Shown here one piece after another: positions 20,461-30,404 of a stretch of DNA of 64,000 bases. Within the stretch, counting starts at the first letter, position 1; every line of letters begins with the position of its first letter. Under the pieces are notes generated by a model. The model was given only the letters and a program-made list of their open reading frames with translations, did no database searches and had not been told where the DNA came from. Source of the stretch: Campylobacter lari. Its GTDB lineage: Bacteria; Campylobacterota; Campylobacteria; Campylobacterales; Campylobacteraceae. The position numbers were made by a program, and so were the translations under genes. The stretch covers positions 930,001 to 994,000 of the forward strand of contig NZ_CP011372.1 in NCBI RefSeq assembly GCF_001017575.1, given 5' to 3'.

Positions 20461-21492
20461 TTTTCTTAAATGTACCCCACATTCAAGATGAGGAGTATTA
20501 GCAAATTGATCAAAAAAGGCTAAATTTAAAATTTCATGACTTTGACATAAGATTTCAAGATTTTCTTTTAAAGTGATAGGATTGCACGAAATATAAATGA
20601 TATTTTCATAATTTTTAATAAGCTCGATCACACTTAGATCAAGCCCTGCTCTTGGAGGATCAACTAAGACATGAGATATTTTAAAGCTATCTAAATCTAT
20701 ACCCTTTAAGCGGTTAAATTCTCTTTCTTTTTTCAAAGCTTGACTTAACTCTTCACTAGAAAGCCTTGTAAAAGCTATATTTTCAATAGAATTTAAAACA
20801 CAATTTTTTAAAGCAAATTCTATATTTTTTTTAGAAATTTCAGTTGCTAAAACTTTGTTAAAATTTCTTGCTAAAGCTATGGTAAAATTTCCATAACCAC
20901 AATAAAGCTCTAATAAATCTTGTTTAAAATCACTTCCAATACAAGATATAACCCATTCAATCATCTTTTCATTGATAAAAGTATTAGGCTGGATAAAACA
21001 ATCATTATTAAACTCATATAAAAATTCATTTGTATTGATTTTTAAAGCTTGTCTTAAATTCTCCCCATTAAATACGAGTTTTTTACCCCTGCTTCTTGCT
21101 ATGAGTTTGAGATTTAATTTTTCTGCTAATTGTTGCAAATCTTGTGCAATTAGCTCTATATTTTTATGGAAAAGTAAAGTTACACTTAAATCTAATTTTG
21201 TAGCTAAAAACTCTACTCCAAAAAGTTTATGTTTTAAATTTTCATTTAGATTATTTAATAAAATAGGCATATGTTTTTGAATTTTTTCATCTGCTATATC
21301 AAATTTTTCAATAGGAATTTTTTTCTTATTTTCAAACATTGCATAAGAAATTTCCCCATTTTCATGATGATATATAGAAAATTCTGCCCTAGTTCTATAA
21401 GCTTTTAAAGGTGATTTAAAGCACTGAATTTCTTTATCATATAAAGAAGAAAACAATGCTTTATTTAAAGCAATTTTTTCTTCAAAATGCAT
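20452..21492 (-). CDS. trmA: tRNA (uracil-54-C5)-methyltransferase
   Basis: Makes ribothymidine at position 54 of tRNAs using SAM. 346 residues without an N-terminal TRAM or Fe-S Cys cluster, as in TrmA and unlike RlmC/RlmD. Motifs: [32 protein letters not shown] (SAM), [11 protein letters not shown], the catalytic Cys in YISCNPITL and the general-base Glu near HLECGVHL. The start codon directly abuts the end of the upstream antiporter gene. Confidence 0.93.
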   Translation of the reverse strand: MHFEEKIALNKALFSSLYDKEIQCFKSPLKAYRTRAEFSIYHHENGEISYAMFENKKKIPIEKFDIADEKIQKHMPILLNNLNENLKHKLFGVEFLATKLDLSVTLLFHKNIELIAQDLQQLAEKLNLKLIARSRGKKLVFNGENLRQALKINTNEFLYEFNNDCFIQPNTFINEKMIEWVISCIGSDFKQDLLELYCGYGNFTIALARNFNKVLATEISKKNIEFALKNCVLNSIENIAFTRLSSEELSQALKKEREFNRLKGIDLDSFKISHVLVDPPRAGLDLSVIELIKNYENIIYISCNPITLKENLEILCQSHEILNLAFFDQFANTPHLECGVHLRKKA

Positions 21493-23205
21493 CTATGCAT
21501 CTACCTTTTTACCAACTACAAAAAGTAAAGCTATCATAGCTAAGATTCCAAAAACAAGTCCAAGCCATACATTAAGTCCTAGTGCTACCGGTAAATAACC
21601 ACAAAGTATACTAATAGCACAAACACTCAAAGCATAAGGCATTTGCGTGCTAACATGAGCTAAAAGATCGCACTTACTTCCCATAGATGAAAGTATCGTA
21701 GTATCAGAAATTGGCGAGCAATGATCTCCAAAAATAGCTCCTGTTAAAACCCCTGAAATATTAATAATCATATATTGGTGCAACTCTACTCCACTTAATT
21801 CATTATGAACACCAACAGCCATAGCTAAAGGAATAGCTAAAGGCATTAAAATACCCATAGTCCCATAACTAGTTCCTGTTGAAAAAGAAATAATAGAAGC
21901 AAAAATAAAAATTGCCGTAGGAAGTAAGTAAATAGGTGTTTTATCTGAAAATAAATCAATTAAATATTTAGAAGTTCCTAAATCCTTAATCACAGAAGCT
22001 AACGACCACGCACAAAGTAAAATAATCACAGTCATAATCATAGTTCTCCAACCATGAGTCCAAACTGCAATAGCTTCTTTTAAAGTAAATATTTTTCTAT
22101 ACATTCCTAAAATAATAGCTACTATGGTAGCTAAAAGTGCTGCTTGAAATAATACAACAGAAGCATCAGCTGCGCCAAAAGTTTCTCTAAAAGCAAATAA
22201 ACTAAGCGGTGCTGCATCAATTTGTGCTTTAATACTCGCATCATCTAGAGCATTATAACCACTAAAATAAAAACCTATAAATGAAAATACAATCAAAACA
22301 GCTAAAGGTATAATAGCATTAGAAGCTTGTAATTTTACATGCTCTTTTGGCTCTAAAACCTTATCTTCTATATTATCAATTTGCTCATGACCATGAGAAA
22401 ATTTACCCGCTCTAGCTCTAAGCTCAGCTTTTAACATAGGTCCAAATTCTCTACCTGTATAAATAGTTAAAATAACAAAAATCAACATAAAAAGATTATA
22501 AAATCTATAAGGTAAGGTTTGTACAAAGATTTCAAAAGCATTGATTTCTTCTTTTACTATACCTAAATGTGCAAAAGTTGCATTATCGATTAGATCATAT
22601 CCACTACGAATTAAAGAAATTTCAAGTCCTATCCAAGTAGAAATGATAGCAAGACCAGTAATTGGCGCTGCAGTTGCATCCATAATAAAGGCAAGTTTTT
22701 CACGGCTTACTCTAAATTTATCTGTCACTGGACGCATGATAGGACCTACGATTAATGAATTAGCATAATCATCAAAGAAAATAAAAATCCCCATACACCA
22801 AGTAGCAAATTGTGAGCTTTTTGCCTGCTTAGCTTTAGTAGAAAGCCAAACAGCCACAGCTTTAGTACCCCCTGTTTTGGTAATAAGAGCTACAACACCA
22901 CCTATAGTTAAAACTTGCAATAAAATTCCTGCATTACCAGGACTTGCCATAGCATTTACCACTTTAGAAATAAAGCCTGTAAAAGAAGCTATGATAGCAT
23001 GATAAATACTATTTTCGATAAGTCCTAGCATAAAAGTACCACTTAATGCACCAATAAACAACGAAAGCACTACATCTTTAGTAATAAAAGCTAAAATAAT
23101 AGCTATTACCGGTGGCAAAAGCGTCCAAACTCCAAAAAGTTCTGCATTTGCTTGTGCATCGGCAAATAACAATAAAGGAGCCAATAATAAATAAAAAATT
23201 TTCAT
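21493..23205 (-). CDS. NhaC-superfamily Na+/H+ antiporter
   Basis: 570 residues, about 12-13 membrane helices, with the family features FGVWTLLPPVIAIILAF near the N-terminus, IFFDDYANSLIVGPIMRPV (~150) and GDHCSPISDTTILSS (~490), the last two carrying conserved charged residues inside the membrane. The first 20 residues look like a cleavable signal, as in some members. A hydrophilic loop with HGHEQ sits mid-protein. NhaC-type proteins exchange Na+ for protons, or in related cases amino acids; substrate is an inference. Followed without spacing by trmA. Confidence 0.85.
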   Translation of the reverse strand: MKIFYLLLAPLLLFADAQANAELFGVWTLLPPVIAIILAFITKDVVLSLFIGALSGTFMLGLIENSIYHAIIASFTGFISKVVNAMASPGNAGILLQVLTIGGVVALITKTGGTKAVAVWLSTKAKQAKSSQFATWCMGIFIFFDDYANSLIVGPIMRPVTDKFRVSREKLAFIMDATAAPITGLAIISTWIGLEISLIRSGYDLIDNATFAHLGIVKEEINAFEIFVQTLPYRFYNLFMLIFVILTIYTGREFGPMLKAELRARAGKFSHGHEQIDNIEDKVLEPKEHVKLQASNAIIPLAVLIVFSFIGFYFSGYNALDDASIKAQIDAAPLSLFAFRETFGAADASVVLFQAALLATIVAIILGMYRKIFTLKEAIAVWTHGWRTMIMTVIILLCAWSLASVIKDLGTSKYLIDLFSDKTPIYLLPTAIFIFASIISFSTGTSYGTMGILMPLAIPLAMAVGVHNELSGVELHQYMIINISGVLTGAIFGDHCSPISDTTILSSMGSKCDLLAHVSTQMPYALSVCAISILCGYLPVALGLNVWLGLVFGILAMIALLFVVGKKVDA

Positions 23206-23221
23206 ATTTTTCCTTAAGTTT

Positions 23222-23968
23222 TTATATTTTTTCGCTAAAAGTTCCTGCCCATGTTTGAGTTACAGGCATAAGTTCAATTTCGTTAATATTAATATGCTCA
23301 GGCAAGCTAATAATAAAAGTAATAATTTTTGCTATATCTTCAGCTTTAATATATTTAGTATTTTCATAAACCTCATCAGCCTTTTTAATATCACCTTTAA
23401 ACCTCACTTCACTAAATTCAGTTTTACAAAGCCCTGGAGCGATATTTGTTACTTTTATATTGCTTCCGCGCAAATCCGTTCTTAAAGCTTTAGAAAATTG
23501 CGCCACAAAAGCTTTCGTACCACAATAAACATTACCTCCATAATAAGGCACATTTGCCGCAATTGAACCAAGATTAATCACATGAGCATTTTTTGCCTTT
23601 CTAAGTAAAGGTAAAGTAGCTCTTGCTATGTATAAAAAACCTTTGATATTAGTGTCCACCATGGCTTCAATATCTTCAATATCCAAAGAATCAAACTCAT
23701 TTAAACCCAAAGCAAGACCTGCATTATTAACAAGCAAAGAAATATTTTGTAAATCTTGAGGTAAATTTTCAATTGCTGTAAAAACTGCTTGTTTATCCCT
23801 AACATCAAGCACAATAGGATAAATTTTATCCCCATAAAGCTCTTGTAGTTTTTCTAATCTTTCTTTGCGTCTTGCTATGGCTATAACCTTATAATCAAGC
23901 TCTATCAAAGCTTTTAAACTTTCTAGTCCAAAGCCTGAGCTTACCCCTGTTATTAAAGCAATTTTCAT
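23222..23968 (-). CDS. Short-chain dehydrogenase/reductase
   Basis: 248 residues. Rossmann start KIALITGVSSGFGLESLKAL (TGxxxGxG cofactor loop), NNAGLALG, the catalytic Ser in INLGSIAA and the YxxxK pair in YCGTKAFVAQ; an Arg-Arg pair after beta-2 (AIARRKERL) suggests NADP(H). It closely resembles YdfG-type serine/3-hydroxy acid dehydrogenases (ANVPYYGGNVYCGTKAFV region, TEFSEVRF), so 3-hydroxy acid oxidation is likely. Start overlaps the end of the ankyrin gene by 4 bp. Confidence 0.87.
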   Translation of the reverse strand: MKIALITGVSSGFGLESLKALIELDYKVIAIARRKERLEKLQELYGDKIYPIVLDVRDKQAVFTAIENLPQDLQNISLLVNNAGLALGLNEFDSLDIEDIEAMVDTNIKGFLYIARATLPLLRKAKNAHVINLGSIAANVPYYGGNVYCGTKAFVAQFSKALRTDLRGSNIKVTNIAPGLCKTEFSEVRFKGDIKKADEVYENTKYIKAEDIAKIITFIISLPEHININEIELMPVTQTWAGTFSEKI

Positions 23969-25212
23969 GGTTGCGCCTCTTCATATAACATCAAATTTTC
24001 ATTTTCTTTTAAACCAAGTTTTTTTAAAAATTTAATATTTTCTTCTTTTTTTGCAATGATGGCAAAATCAAGAGCATTAAACCCTAAATCATCTATTTCT
24101 TTATAATTAGCTTTGTAATCTATAAGCAACTTAAGCATTTTTACGTCTGCATAATTTGCCCCATGCATAAAGATATTTTTAGAAGTATGCTCAAGCGCAC
24201 ATAAGGTGATAAAATATGGTGTATTACTTCCCATACTGGCAATAGAAAGTTTTTCATTATCATTAATGTATTTTTGATTTACATTTGCACCATTTTCAAG
24301 CAAAATCTTGGCAACTTTATAGTTGTTATATTCAACAGCATAAAACAAAGGTGTTTTCCCAAAAGAATTTTTATAATCAACCACCGCTTCATTTTCAAGC
24401 AAAAGCTTAACGTTTTCTGCATCATCTAGTGCAAAAAATAAAGCAGACTCATAACCTTCATTTATTTTTACACCTAATTTAATAAATTCTCTTATAATCT
24501 CACTTTCTCTATTATTTAACAAGGCTGATTTAAAACCATTGTTTAATTCCAAATTACTAATTTTTTTAGTATAAATATACTCTTTAATCTGCTCTAAAGA
24601 ATTATTTCTATTAGCTACAAATTTTTCAAAATCTGAAATATCTTTAAAGATTTTAGTCTCACCAACTGCCCAATTTAAAAATTCATTCAAAGCATTACTA
24701 GCAAAATAAATAGCACTTGCTTTATCTAAATTAAATTCCTTTTGAAAATATCTTGTTAGAGGATTAATCGCATTGTTATATTCTTTCCAAAATTCCTTAA
24801 AAAGTTTAAAATTTCCAATGCTTTGATAAGCCCAAAATCTAAAATACGCTTTTAATTTTGCAAATTTTTCTTCAAGTATTATAGGATCTTGTAAAGTCTT
24901 TTGATAGCCTTGTGGATCAAGTGCAATTTCTAATAATTTAAAATCAAATTTTCTCAAATCACTAAAATATTCCCCACCCATACAAGCACTATTGCTTCCT
25001 CTAATTTCATTAGCAAGCTCATATAATCTTTTTGTGATTTGATGGTTTTTTAAAGAAAAAGCACAATTTAAATCCACTTGAGCAAAATCTTGTGTATTTT
25101 TTGGCTCAAATTCTTTGAAAAAATCAGCCTTATTTTCCTTAACATACTCACAAGTATAATCCAAAGCTAAAGCATTTAAACTTATAATCAAACTAAATAA
25201 TAAAATCTTCAA
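23965..25212 (-). CDS. Secreted ankyrin-repeat protein
   Basis: 415 residues. N-terminal signal peptide (LLFSLIISLNALALDYTC), a ~200-residue helical region of unknown kind with several Cys, then four to five ankyrin repeats from ~225 on (GKTPLFYAVEYNNYKVAKILLENGANVNQ is the clearest, followed by DVKMLKLLIDYKANYKEIDDLGFNALDFAI). Likely periplasmic. A homologue occurs at the same place in C. jejuni, but I know no proven role; some bacterial periplasmic ankyrin proteins aid catalase or redox enzymes. Confidence 0.8.
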   Translation of the reverse strand: MKILLFSLIISLNALALDYTCEYVKENKADFFKEFEPKNTQDFAQVDLNCAFSLKNHQITKRLYELANEIRGSNSACMGGEYFSDLRKFDFKLLEIALDPQGYQKTLQDPIILEEKFAKLKAYFRFWAYQSIGNFKLFKEFWKEYNNAINPLTRYFQKEFNLDKASAIYFASNALNEFLNWAVGETKIFKDISDFEKFVANRNNSLEQIKEYIYTKKISNLELNNGFKSALLNNRESEIIREFIKLGVKINEGYESALFFALDDAENVKLLLENEAVVDYKNSFGKTPLFYAVEYNNYKVAKILLENGANVNQKYINDNEKLSIASMGSNTPYFITLCALEHTSKNIFMHGANYADVKMLKLLIDYKANYKEIDDLGFNALDFAIIAKKEENIKFLKKLGLKENENLMLYEEAQP

Positions 25213-25322
25213 ATATTTTCCTTGAATATAAATTAAATCACTATTTTAACTAAATTTTTGCTTTAATAACAATTAATTAATTTAAAATTCATACAATGCT
25301 TGCTTTTAAAATAAGGAAAAAT

Positions 25323-25775
25323 ATGTATCAAAGTTTTTATAAAGCTAGTTTTGCTTATATTCTTTTACAAAGTGATAAAGATAAGCTTGTTAATGTTGAT
25401 TTTACTATATACAAGCCTGATTTTACCAAAGACAAGCACTCTGTTTTAGAACAAGCCTTAGAAGAGCTAGACCTTTATTTTAACAAAAAGCTTTTTGCTT
25501 TTAACACTCCTCTAACTCTTTGGGGAAGCGAATTTGAACAAAAGGTATATAAAGCTTTGATAAAAATTCCTTATGGGCAAACTAAAACTTATCAAGAAAT
25601 TGCTTCTTTTATCAATCACCCAAAAGCTTTTAGAGCAGTAGGTAATGCAAATTCTAAAAATAAACTTGCAATTTTTATACCTTGCCATAGAGTGGTAGCT
25701 AAAAACCACTTAGGTGGATATAATGGTGGTTTATTTATCAAAGAAGCTTTACTTAAATTAGAAGACGTACTTTAA
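25323..25775 (+). CDS. ogt: Methylated-DNA-[protein]-cysteine S-methyltransferase
   Basis: Suicide repair protein that removes methyl groups from O6-methylguanine. 150 residues from ATG 25323 (AAGGA seven bases upstream); a longer frame from 25296 has no ribosome site. The active site is IPCHRVVAK (Cys), with IPYGQTKTYQEIA and RAVGNANSKN forming the helix-turn-helix and Asn hinge. The N-terminal domain is short. The next gene starts 1 bp after the stop. Confidence 0.92.
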   Translation: MYQSFYKASFAYILLQSDKDKLVNVDFTIYKPDFTKDKHSVLEQALEELDLYFNKKLFAFNTPLTLWGSEFEQKVYKALIKIPYGQTKTYQEIASFINHPKAFRAVGNANSKNKLAIFIPCHRVVAKNHLGGYNGGLFIKEALLKLEDVL

Positions 25776-25776
25776 A

Positions 25777-26655
25777 ATGCCAAGTTTATTATTAGCAAGT
25801 TTTATTTGGGCTTTTTCTTTTCCATTAATTGGGCATTTTATCACCTTAGAAATGGATAGTTTTTTTGCAGCATTTGCAAAAGTTTTTTTGTCTTTATTGG
25901 TATTTTTACCTTTTTTAAATTTTAAGCTAGATTTGTATTTAAAACTAAAACTCATAAGCATTGGGGCTTTACAACTTGGCATAATGAATTTATTTTATTA
26001 TCATTCTTTTTTATATTTAAGTGTAAGCGAAGTAGCACTTTTTACGATTTTTACACCTTTTTATGTTGTGCTTTTTTATGGACTTTTTTCAAAAAATCTT
26101 AGATATTTATATTTTATAAGTATTTTTATATGCATTATGGGTGCTTTTGTAGTTAAATTTGATAATATTAACTCTAATTTTTTATATGGCTTGTTACTTA
26201 TTCAAGGGGCTAATTTAGTATTTGGAGCTGGACAAAGTTTTTATAAAATTTTATTAGAAAAAAATACAAATTTAAGTCAAAAAGAAGCTTTTGCTTATTT
26301 TTATCTAGGCGCAACCAGTATAACCTTACCTGCATTTTTATTTTTTGGAGATTATAATAATTTACCATCTAATTTAAGCTCTTGGATAGCCTTAATTTAT
26401 CTTGGGACTATTGCCTCAGGACTTGGATATTTTTTATGGAATAAAGGCTCTACTGAAGTAGATAGTGGAGTTTTAGCCTTGATGAATAATGCCATTATAC
26501 CTATAAGTATTTTTATCAATATGAGTATTTTTGGAGTAGATGTAGAGCTACTACCTTTTTGCATAGGGACTTTGATTATTCTTTTTTCATTTTTTATACA
26601 TAAAAAAATCATGCATTATTATAATAAGAAATCTTACTCAAATACAAACCACTAG
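25777..26655 (+). CDS. EamA-family (DMT) membrane transporter
   Basis: 292 residues with ten hydrophobic segments in two five-helix repeats; EamA signatures are LLASFIWAFSFPLIG at the start and YLGTIASGLGYFLWNKGSTEVDSG late in the second half. Transports a small metabolite outward, substrate unknown. ATG comes 1 bp after ogt, so likely cotranscribed. The last 47 bp overlap the convergent truA gene, and the C-terminal tail (HKKIMHYYNKKSYSNTNH) is encoded there. Confidence 0.82.
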   Translation: MPSLLLASFIWAFSFPLIGHFITLEMDSFFAAFAKVFLSLLVFLPFLNFKLDLYLKLKLISIGALQLGIMNLFYYHSFLYLSVSEVALFTIFTPFYVVLFYGLFSKNLRYLYFISIFICIMGAFVVKFDNINSNFLYGLLLIQGANLVFGAGQSFYKILLEKNTNLSQKEAFAYFYLGATSITLPAFLFFGDYNNLPSNLSSWIALIYLGTIASGLGYFLWNKGSTEVDSGVLALMNNAIIPISIFINMSIFGVDVELLPFCIGTLIILFSFFIHKKIMHYYNKKSYSNTNH

Positions 26656-27343
26656 CAGGAGCTAAAAATCTACAATGAGCTTTTTTAGTGTTGATTTGCT
26701 CTAAAAGCTCATTTTGGCTCATTTTTCCTTCTAATACTTTTAAAATACTTGCCATCATCATTCTAATTTGTGATCTTAAAAAACCATTTGCTTCAAAATA
26801 AAACACAGTGTAATTTTTATAAGCATAAACTCTAGTTTTATACATTTTTCTTGTACTTGTTTTATTATCAGAACCTTCTTTTTGAAAGAGTTTAAAATCA
26901 TGCTCTCCTTCAAATAAAAAAGCAATTTCCTTAGCTAATTTAATATTTATTTTTGGATAAAAATGCACATAAGAGGCTAAAAAAGGATTATATTTTTCAT
27001 GACTTATAATATAGCGATATGCTCTTTTTTGCACATCAAAACGCACTTGGAAATTTTCTTGCATTCTTTGGATATGCTTTATATGTATAAATGGGTGCGC
27101 AAAATGATTGATTTTATTTTTTAAATATACAAAATCTTTAAAATGTTCTCCCGCTTTAACACAAGCAACTGCATTAAATGCATGCACACCTTTATCAGTT
27201 CTTGAAGCAAATAAAGGCTTTTCATAAATACCCAAATGCGACAAGACTTGTGCTAAGGTATCTTGGACACTAAGCTTATGTGGCTGGGTAGCTGAACCTT
27301 GAAATTTAGAACCATCATAAGAAAAAGTTAATTTTAAAAGCAT
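26609..27343 (-). CDS. truA: tRNA pseudouridine(38-40) synthase
   Basis: Converts uridines 38-40 in tRNA anticodon arms to pseudouridine. 244 residues; catalytic Asp in ASRTDKGVHA, followed by AYRYIISH and the FEANGFLRSQIRMMMASIL segment. Starts LLKLTFSYDGSKFQG. One base overlaps the upstream permease gene. The 3' end overlaps the convergent EamA transporter by 47 bp. Confidence 0.95.
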   Translation of the reverse strand: MLLKLTFSYDGSKFQGSATQPHKLSVQDTLAQVLSHLGIYEKPLFASRTDKGVHAFNAVACVKAGEHFKDFVYLKNKINHFAHPFIHIKHIQRMQENFQVRFDVQKRAYRYIISHEKYNPFLASYVHFYPKINIKLAKEIAFLFEGEHDFKLFQKEGSDNKTSTRKMYKTRVYAYKNYTVFYFEANGFLRSQIRMMMASILKVLEGKMSQNELLEQINTKKAHCRFLAPASGLYLSKISYYNNA

Positions 27344-28368
27344 TAATACTTACTTGCAATTTTCGCTTTAAAATAAAACAAAGAAGTAATTAAAAAGCTT
27401 GAAAAAATCACAGCAATAGCTACAAAAGGAGGATTGTAAAAACTAATCAAAAGCGTAAAATAAGCAAAAATAATCACAAAAATTCCAAAATAAGCAAAAC
27501 CTTTTTCATAACGATAAGTTACTATACCAAAAGAGAGTGCAAAAAGCACACTAGCCAAAGGAAATAAAGCTATAAGAATATAAATAACAAATTCTTTTGC
27601 TTTTTCTTTATTACTTGTTACATCAGACCAATACCCATAAAAACTTTGAGTATTTAATTCTTTAGAAGAAAGCTTGCTTTTAATTAATAAATTTTTAAAA
27701 CTAGAAATATGCCAATCTTCTTCTTTAATCTCATAAGCTTTTCCCTCATCTAGCTTAAAAGTAATAACTCCATCATTGGTTTCTAACTTTCCTTCTTTGG
27801 CTAAAATCACTTGTTCTTTATCTTGTAGGTTTTTCTTTGGATGATACATTATGATATTTTTATAAGTTTCATCAGAATTTTTAGCATCAATAAAAACAAG
27901 CCATTCTCCATATCTTTGTCCAAATTCCCCTGTTTTTATGCTTACTTTGGCGCTAATTTTTTTATAATCTACAAAATTATCAAAAAGTTCAAAAGATATA
28001 GGTATAAAAACCAAAACCACCAAAAGCATAAAAGCACTTACTAAAGCTGCAATTTTTGCAAAAAAACTTGCTATCATGCTTGGAGCTATACTCAAAGCAA
28101 ACAACACCGTGCTTTCATTTTCTCTAGAAAGCCTATAAAAGGCTAAAGTTAAAGCTATGAAAAAAGATATAGGTAGAGTAAAAATTAATATCTTTGGTAA
28201 AAGAAAAATATATAATTTGATTAATTCAAAAAAAGTAATTTCAATATAAGCAGTAATTTTAGCAAGTTGTATAAAAAATATAATCGAAACAATAATAAAT
28301 AAAGTAAAAAATAAAGACAACATTGTGTTTAAAAACTGATTAAGCAAATACTTATAAACTAGTTTCAT
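27343..28368 (-). CDS. LptF/LptG family lipopolysaccharide export permease
   Basis: 341 residues with about six membrane helices: three N-terminal (LVYKYLLNQFLNTMLSLFFT, LPKILIFTLPISFFIALTLAFYRLSRENE), a ~130-residue periplasmic beta-jellyroll region and three C-terminal. The RLSRENE coupling loop is the YjgP/YjgQ hallmark. With LptB2C it moves LPS/LOS from the inner membrane. F or G cannot be decided here, so no symbol is given; the partner is not in the window. Overlaps prepilin peptidase by 4 bp and truA by one. Confidence 0.88.
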   Translation of the reverse strand: MKLVYKYLLNQFLNTMLSLFFTLFIIVSIIFFIQLAKITAYIEITFFELIKLYIFLLPKILIFTLPISFFIALTLAFYRLSRENESTVLFALSIAPSMIASFFAKIAALVSAFMLLVVLVFIPISFELFDNFVDYKKISAKVSIKTGEFGQRYGEWLVFIDAKNSDETYKNIIMYHPKKNLQDKEQVILAKEGKLETNDGVITFKLDEGKAYEIKEEDWHISSFKNLLIKSKLSSKELNTQSFYGYWSDVTSNKEKAKEFVIYILIALFPLASVLFALSFGIVTYRYEKGFAYFGIFVIIFAYFTLLISFYNPPFVAIAVIFSSFLITSLFYFKAKIASKY

Positions 28369-29114
28369 AATATACTTTCTACACTTAGATTAATCAAAAT
28401 TCCGCAAAATAAAAAAGGAATCATAGGCATTTGATAATCTTTCTTGGCTATTTTTATAAACATCAAAAGACTTAAAAAACTTGCAATAAATAAAATCAAA
28501 AAGCCTTTTTCATAGTCAAAAATTCCAAAAATCAAAGCTATTATTATAACATCACCTTCCCCTAAACTTTCTAAAATTTCATCTCTTTTTTTAAAATTTT
28601 TAATAAAATTAATCACACTTTTTAGTATGAAAATTAACCCCGCCCCAAAACACACTCGAAATAAAAAGCTATCTTGAAAATCCTCTAAATTTAAACCATT
28701 TTGTAAAAAATCAAAACAAAAAGCCAAAATAAATAAAATCCAAAGCCAAAGCTCACTCACTGCTTTTAGATAATAATCCATCCAAGAAAGTGCTAAAAAT
28801 ATAGCTAGCATACAAGCAAAAATTAAAATTTGAAAAAGATCTTCAATTAAATAAAAAGCAAAGACAAACAAACACGCGCAAAGAAATTCATTAAAAGGAT
28901 AAATCAAAGAAATTTTTTCCTTACAAAAAGCACATTTGCCTTTTAAAAATACAAAAGATAACAAAGGAAAAAGATGATAAAATTTCAAAGTTTTAAGACA
29001 CTTAGAGCATTTTGATCTTGGACTTATTATGCTTTCTTTATTAATCGTTCTTAAAATCAAAACATTGACAAAAGAACCTACACTAAGTCCTAGTAATAAA
29101 AAGAAAATTATCAT
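28365..29114 (-). CDS. Type IV prepilin leader peptidase (A24 family)
   Basis: Cleaves and N-methylates prepilin-like proteins at the inner membrane. 249 residues, about seven helices; N-terminal methylase-type part has two CxxC pairs (CSKCLKTL and CAFCKEK). The catalytic aspartates are in SWMDYYLK and LGEGDVIII (GxGD). Natural targets in this genome would be the pseudopilins at 9299-10307. In Campylobacter the homologue is associated with transformation. Overlaps both neighbours by 4 bp. Confidence 0.92.
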   Translation of the reverse strand: MIIFFLLLGLSVGSFVNVLILRTINKESIISPRSKCSKCLKTLKFYHLFPLLSFVFLKGKCAFCKEKISLIYPFNEFLCACLFVFAFYLIEDLFQILIFACMLAIFLALSWMDYYLKAVSELWLWILFILAFCFDFLQNGLNLEDFQDSFLFRVCFGAGLIFILKSVINFIKNFKKRDEILESLGEGDVIIIALIFGIFDYEKGFLILFIASFLSLLMFIKIAKKDYQMPMIPFLFCGILINLSVESIL

Positions 29115-29779
29115 TTACCAAAGGTTCTTTTGCGTTTTTTAAACTCAGTAATAATATTTGCGATTTCTTTTTTAGTAAGTGCAGGAAATAAGGTTTGACT
29201 AAAATAAATTTCTGCATAACTTGACTGCCATAATAAAAAATTTGAAATTCTTTTAGCGCTCCCTACCCTTAAAAACAAATCCACATCCTCGCTTAAGTCA
29301 AGATTTGCTTGTATATTTGCTTCATTAATTTCAAGATTTTTTTCAATCACCTTTTTAACCGCTCTAACTATTTCATCCTTACCTCCGTAAGAAATAGCTA
29401 AATTAACGCATAATTTTGTGTAATTTTTAGTTTGTTCTTGAAAATTTTGTATTTTTTTTAAGGTTAATTCATCTAAAAGATTTAAATTTCCTATGGCTTT
29501 AAAACGCACTTCATTGGCTATAAATTTATTCAAAGACTCATCAAGATATTTATTTAATAGCTTAAAAAGAAACTCCACTTCTTCTTTTGGTCTTTGCCAA
29601 TTTTCTGTACTAAAAGCATAAAGGGTTAGATTTTGAATTTTTTCATCTATGCACACTTCTATGATTTTTTCAACAACTTTAGCACCTTGACTATAGCCAA
29701 TTTTTTCTAAAAGTCCATTTTTTCTAGCCCATCTTCTATTGCCATCCATTACCACAGCAAGATGTTTTAACTCATTCAT
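29111..29779 (-). CDS. uppS: Undecaprenyl diphosphate synthase
   Basis: cis-Prenyltransferase making the C55 lipid carrier for peptidoglycan and surface glycans. 222 residues: HLAVVMDGNRRWARKNG with the catalytic Asp, LTLYAFSTENWQRP, and the closing DLFLRVGSAKRISNFLLWQ and YAEIYFS. All typical. Ends 4 bp into the peptidase gene; starts 1 bp after the upstream hypothetical. Confidence 0.95.
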   Translation of the reverse strand: MNELKHLAVVMDGNRRWARKNGLLEKIGYSQGAKVVEKIIEVCIDEKIQNLTLYAFSTENWQRPKEEVEFLFKLLNKYLDESLNKFIANEVRFKAIGNLNLLDELTLKKIQNFQEQTKNYTKLCVNLAISYGGKDEIVRAVKKVIEKNLEINEANIQANLDLSEDVDLFLRVGSAKRISNFLLWQSSYAEIYFSQTLFPALTKKEIANIITEFKKRKRTFGK

Positions 29780-29780
29780 T

Positions 29781-30404
29781 CTATCCCTTTATATCCATCA
29801 ATCTTTTAAAAACAAACATAGGATTAAGCGTATTAACTACTTCGAATTTAAAATACTCGTTTAAAAAATGTGCTACTTTGGCAAAAGGTGTTTGTATACG
29901 TGTGATTTTACCATTATCAATTATAATTTTTAAAGCACCAAAAATTTCAAAATACAAATACACTTCTAAAATATTTCCATTTTTCTTAGCTTCAAACAAA
30001 GCCCTATTTCCCTCATAAACAAAAGGTATATGATAAATTCCTTCAAAAAATGCAAAAAACATTTCCTTATAAATTTCAAACTCATATGCGCTTTTGCTTT
30101 CCATAAGTCTTTGGATAATGAATTTTTTATACCAAGCTTTTTCATCACCCTCTTGTAAAAGCTTTTCTATAAGTTCAGTTCCCTCTTCAAAAAGTCTAAT
30201 TTTAGGTTTTTTCAAAAGATTTTTAAAAGAAATCACACCCTTATCTTCATAAACTTCAGCTAAGTACTCCTCCCCTACTTCAAGCTCTATCATACTTTTT
30301 GTTTCAAGCTTTTTAGTATTTAAAAGCAATACATAGCGATTATATGCGCGTTTTTCTAAAATTTGCATTCTTACAGGTAAGGTTGAATTGATAATATTCA
30401 CCAA
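29781..30404 (-). CDS. Hypothetical cytoplasmic protein, conserved position in Campylobacter
   Basis: 207 residues, no signal or membrane helix. Starts MVNIINSTLPVRMQILEKRA; a beta-rich first half (RYVLLLNTKKLETKSMIELEVGEEYLAEV region) and an aromatic-rich second half. I recognise no domain. It lies between coaBC (7-bp overlap) and uppS (1 bp gap), a layout I recall for C. jejuni, so it is a genuine gene in a house-keeping operon. No function is proposed. Confidence 0.72.
   Translation of the reverse strand: MVNIINSTLPVRMQILEKRAYNRYVLLLNTKKLETKSMIELEVGEEYLAEVYEDKGVISFKNLLKKPKIRLFEEGTELIEKLLQEGDEKAWYKKFIIQRLMESKSAYEFEIYKEMFFAFFEGIYHIPFVYEGNRALFEAKKNGNILEVYLYFEIFGALKIIIDNGKITRIQTPFAKVAHFLNEYFKFEVVNTLNPMFVFKRLMDIKG

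Noticed and set aside
25296..25322. Longer N-terminus for ogt
   Set aside because: No ribosome site before 25296, while AAGGA stands before ATG 25323 and the shorter protein fits the family.
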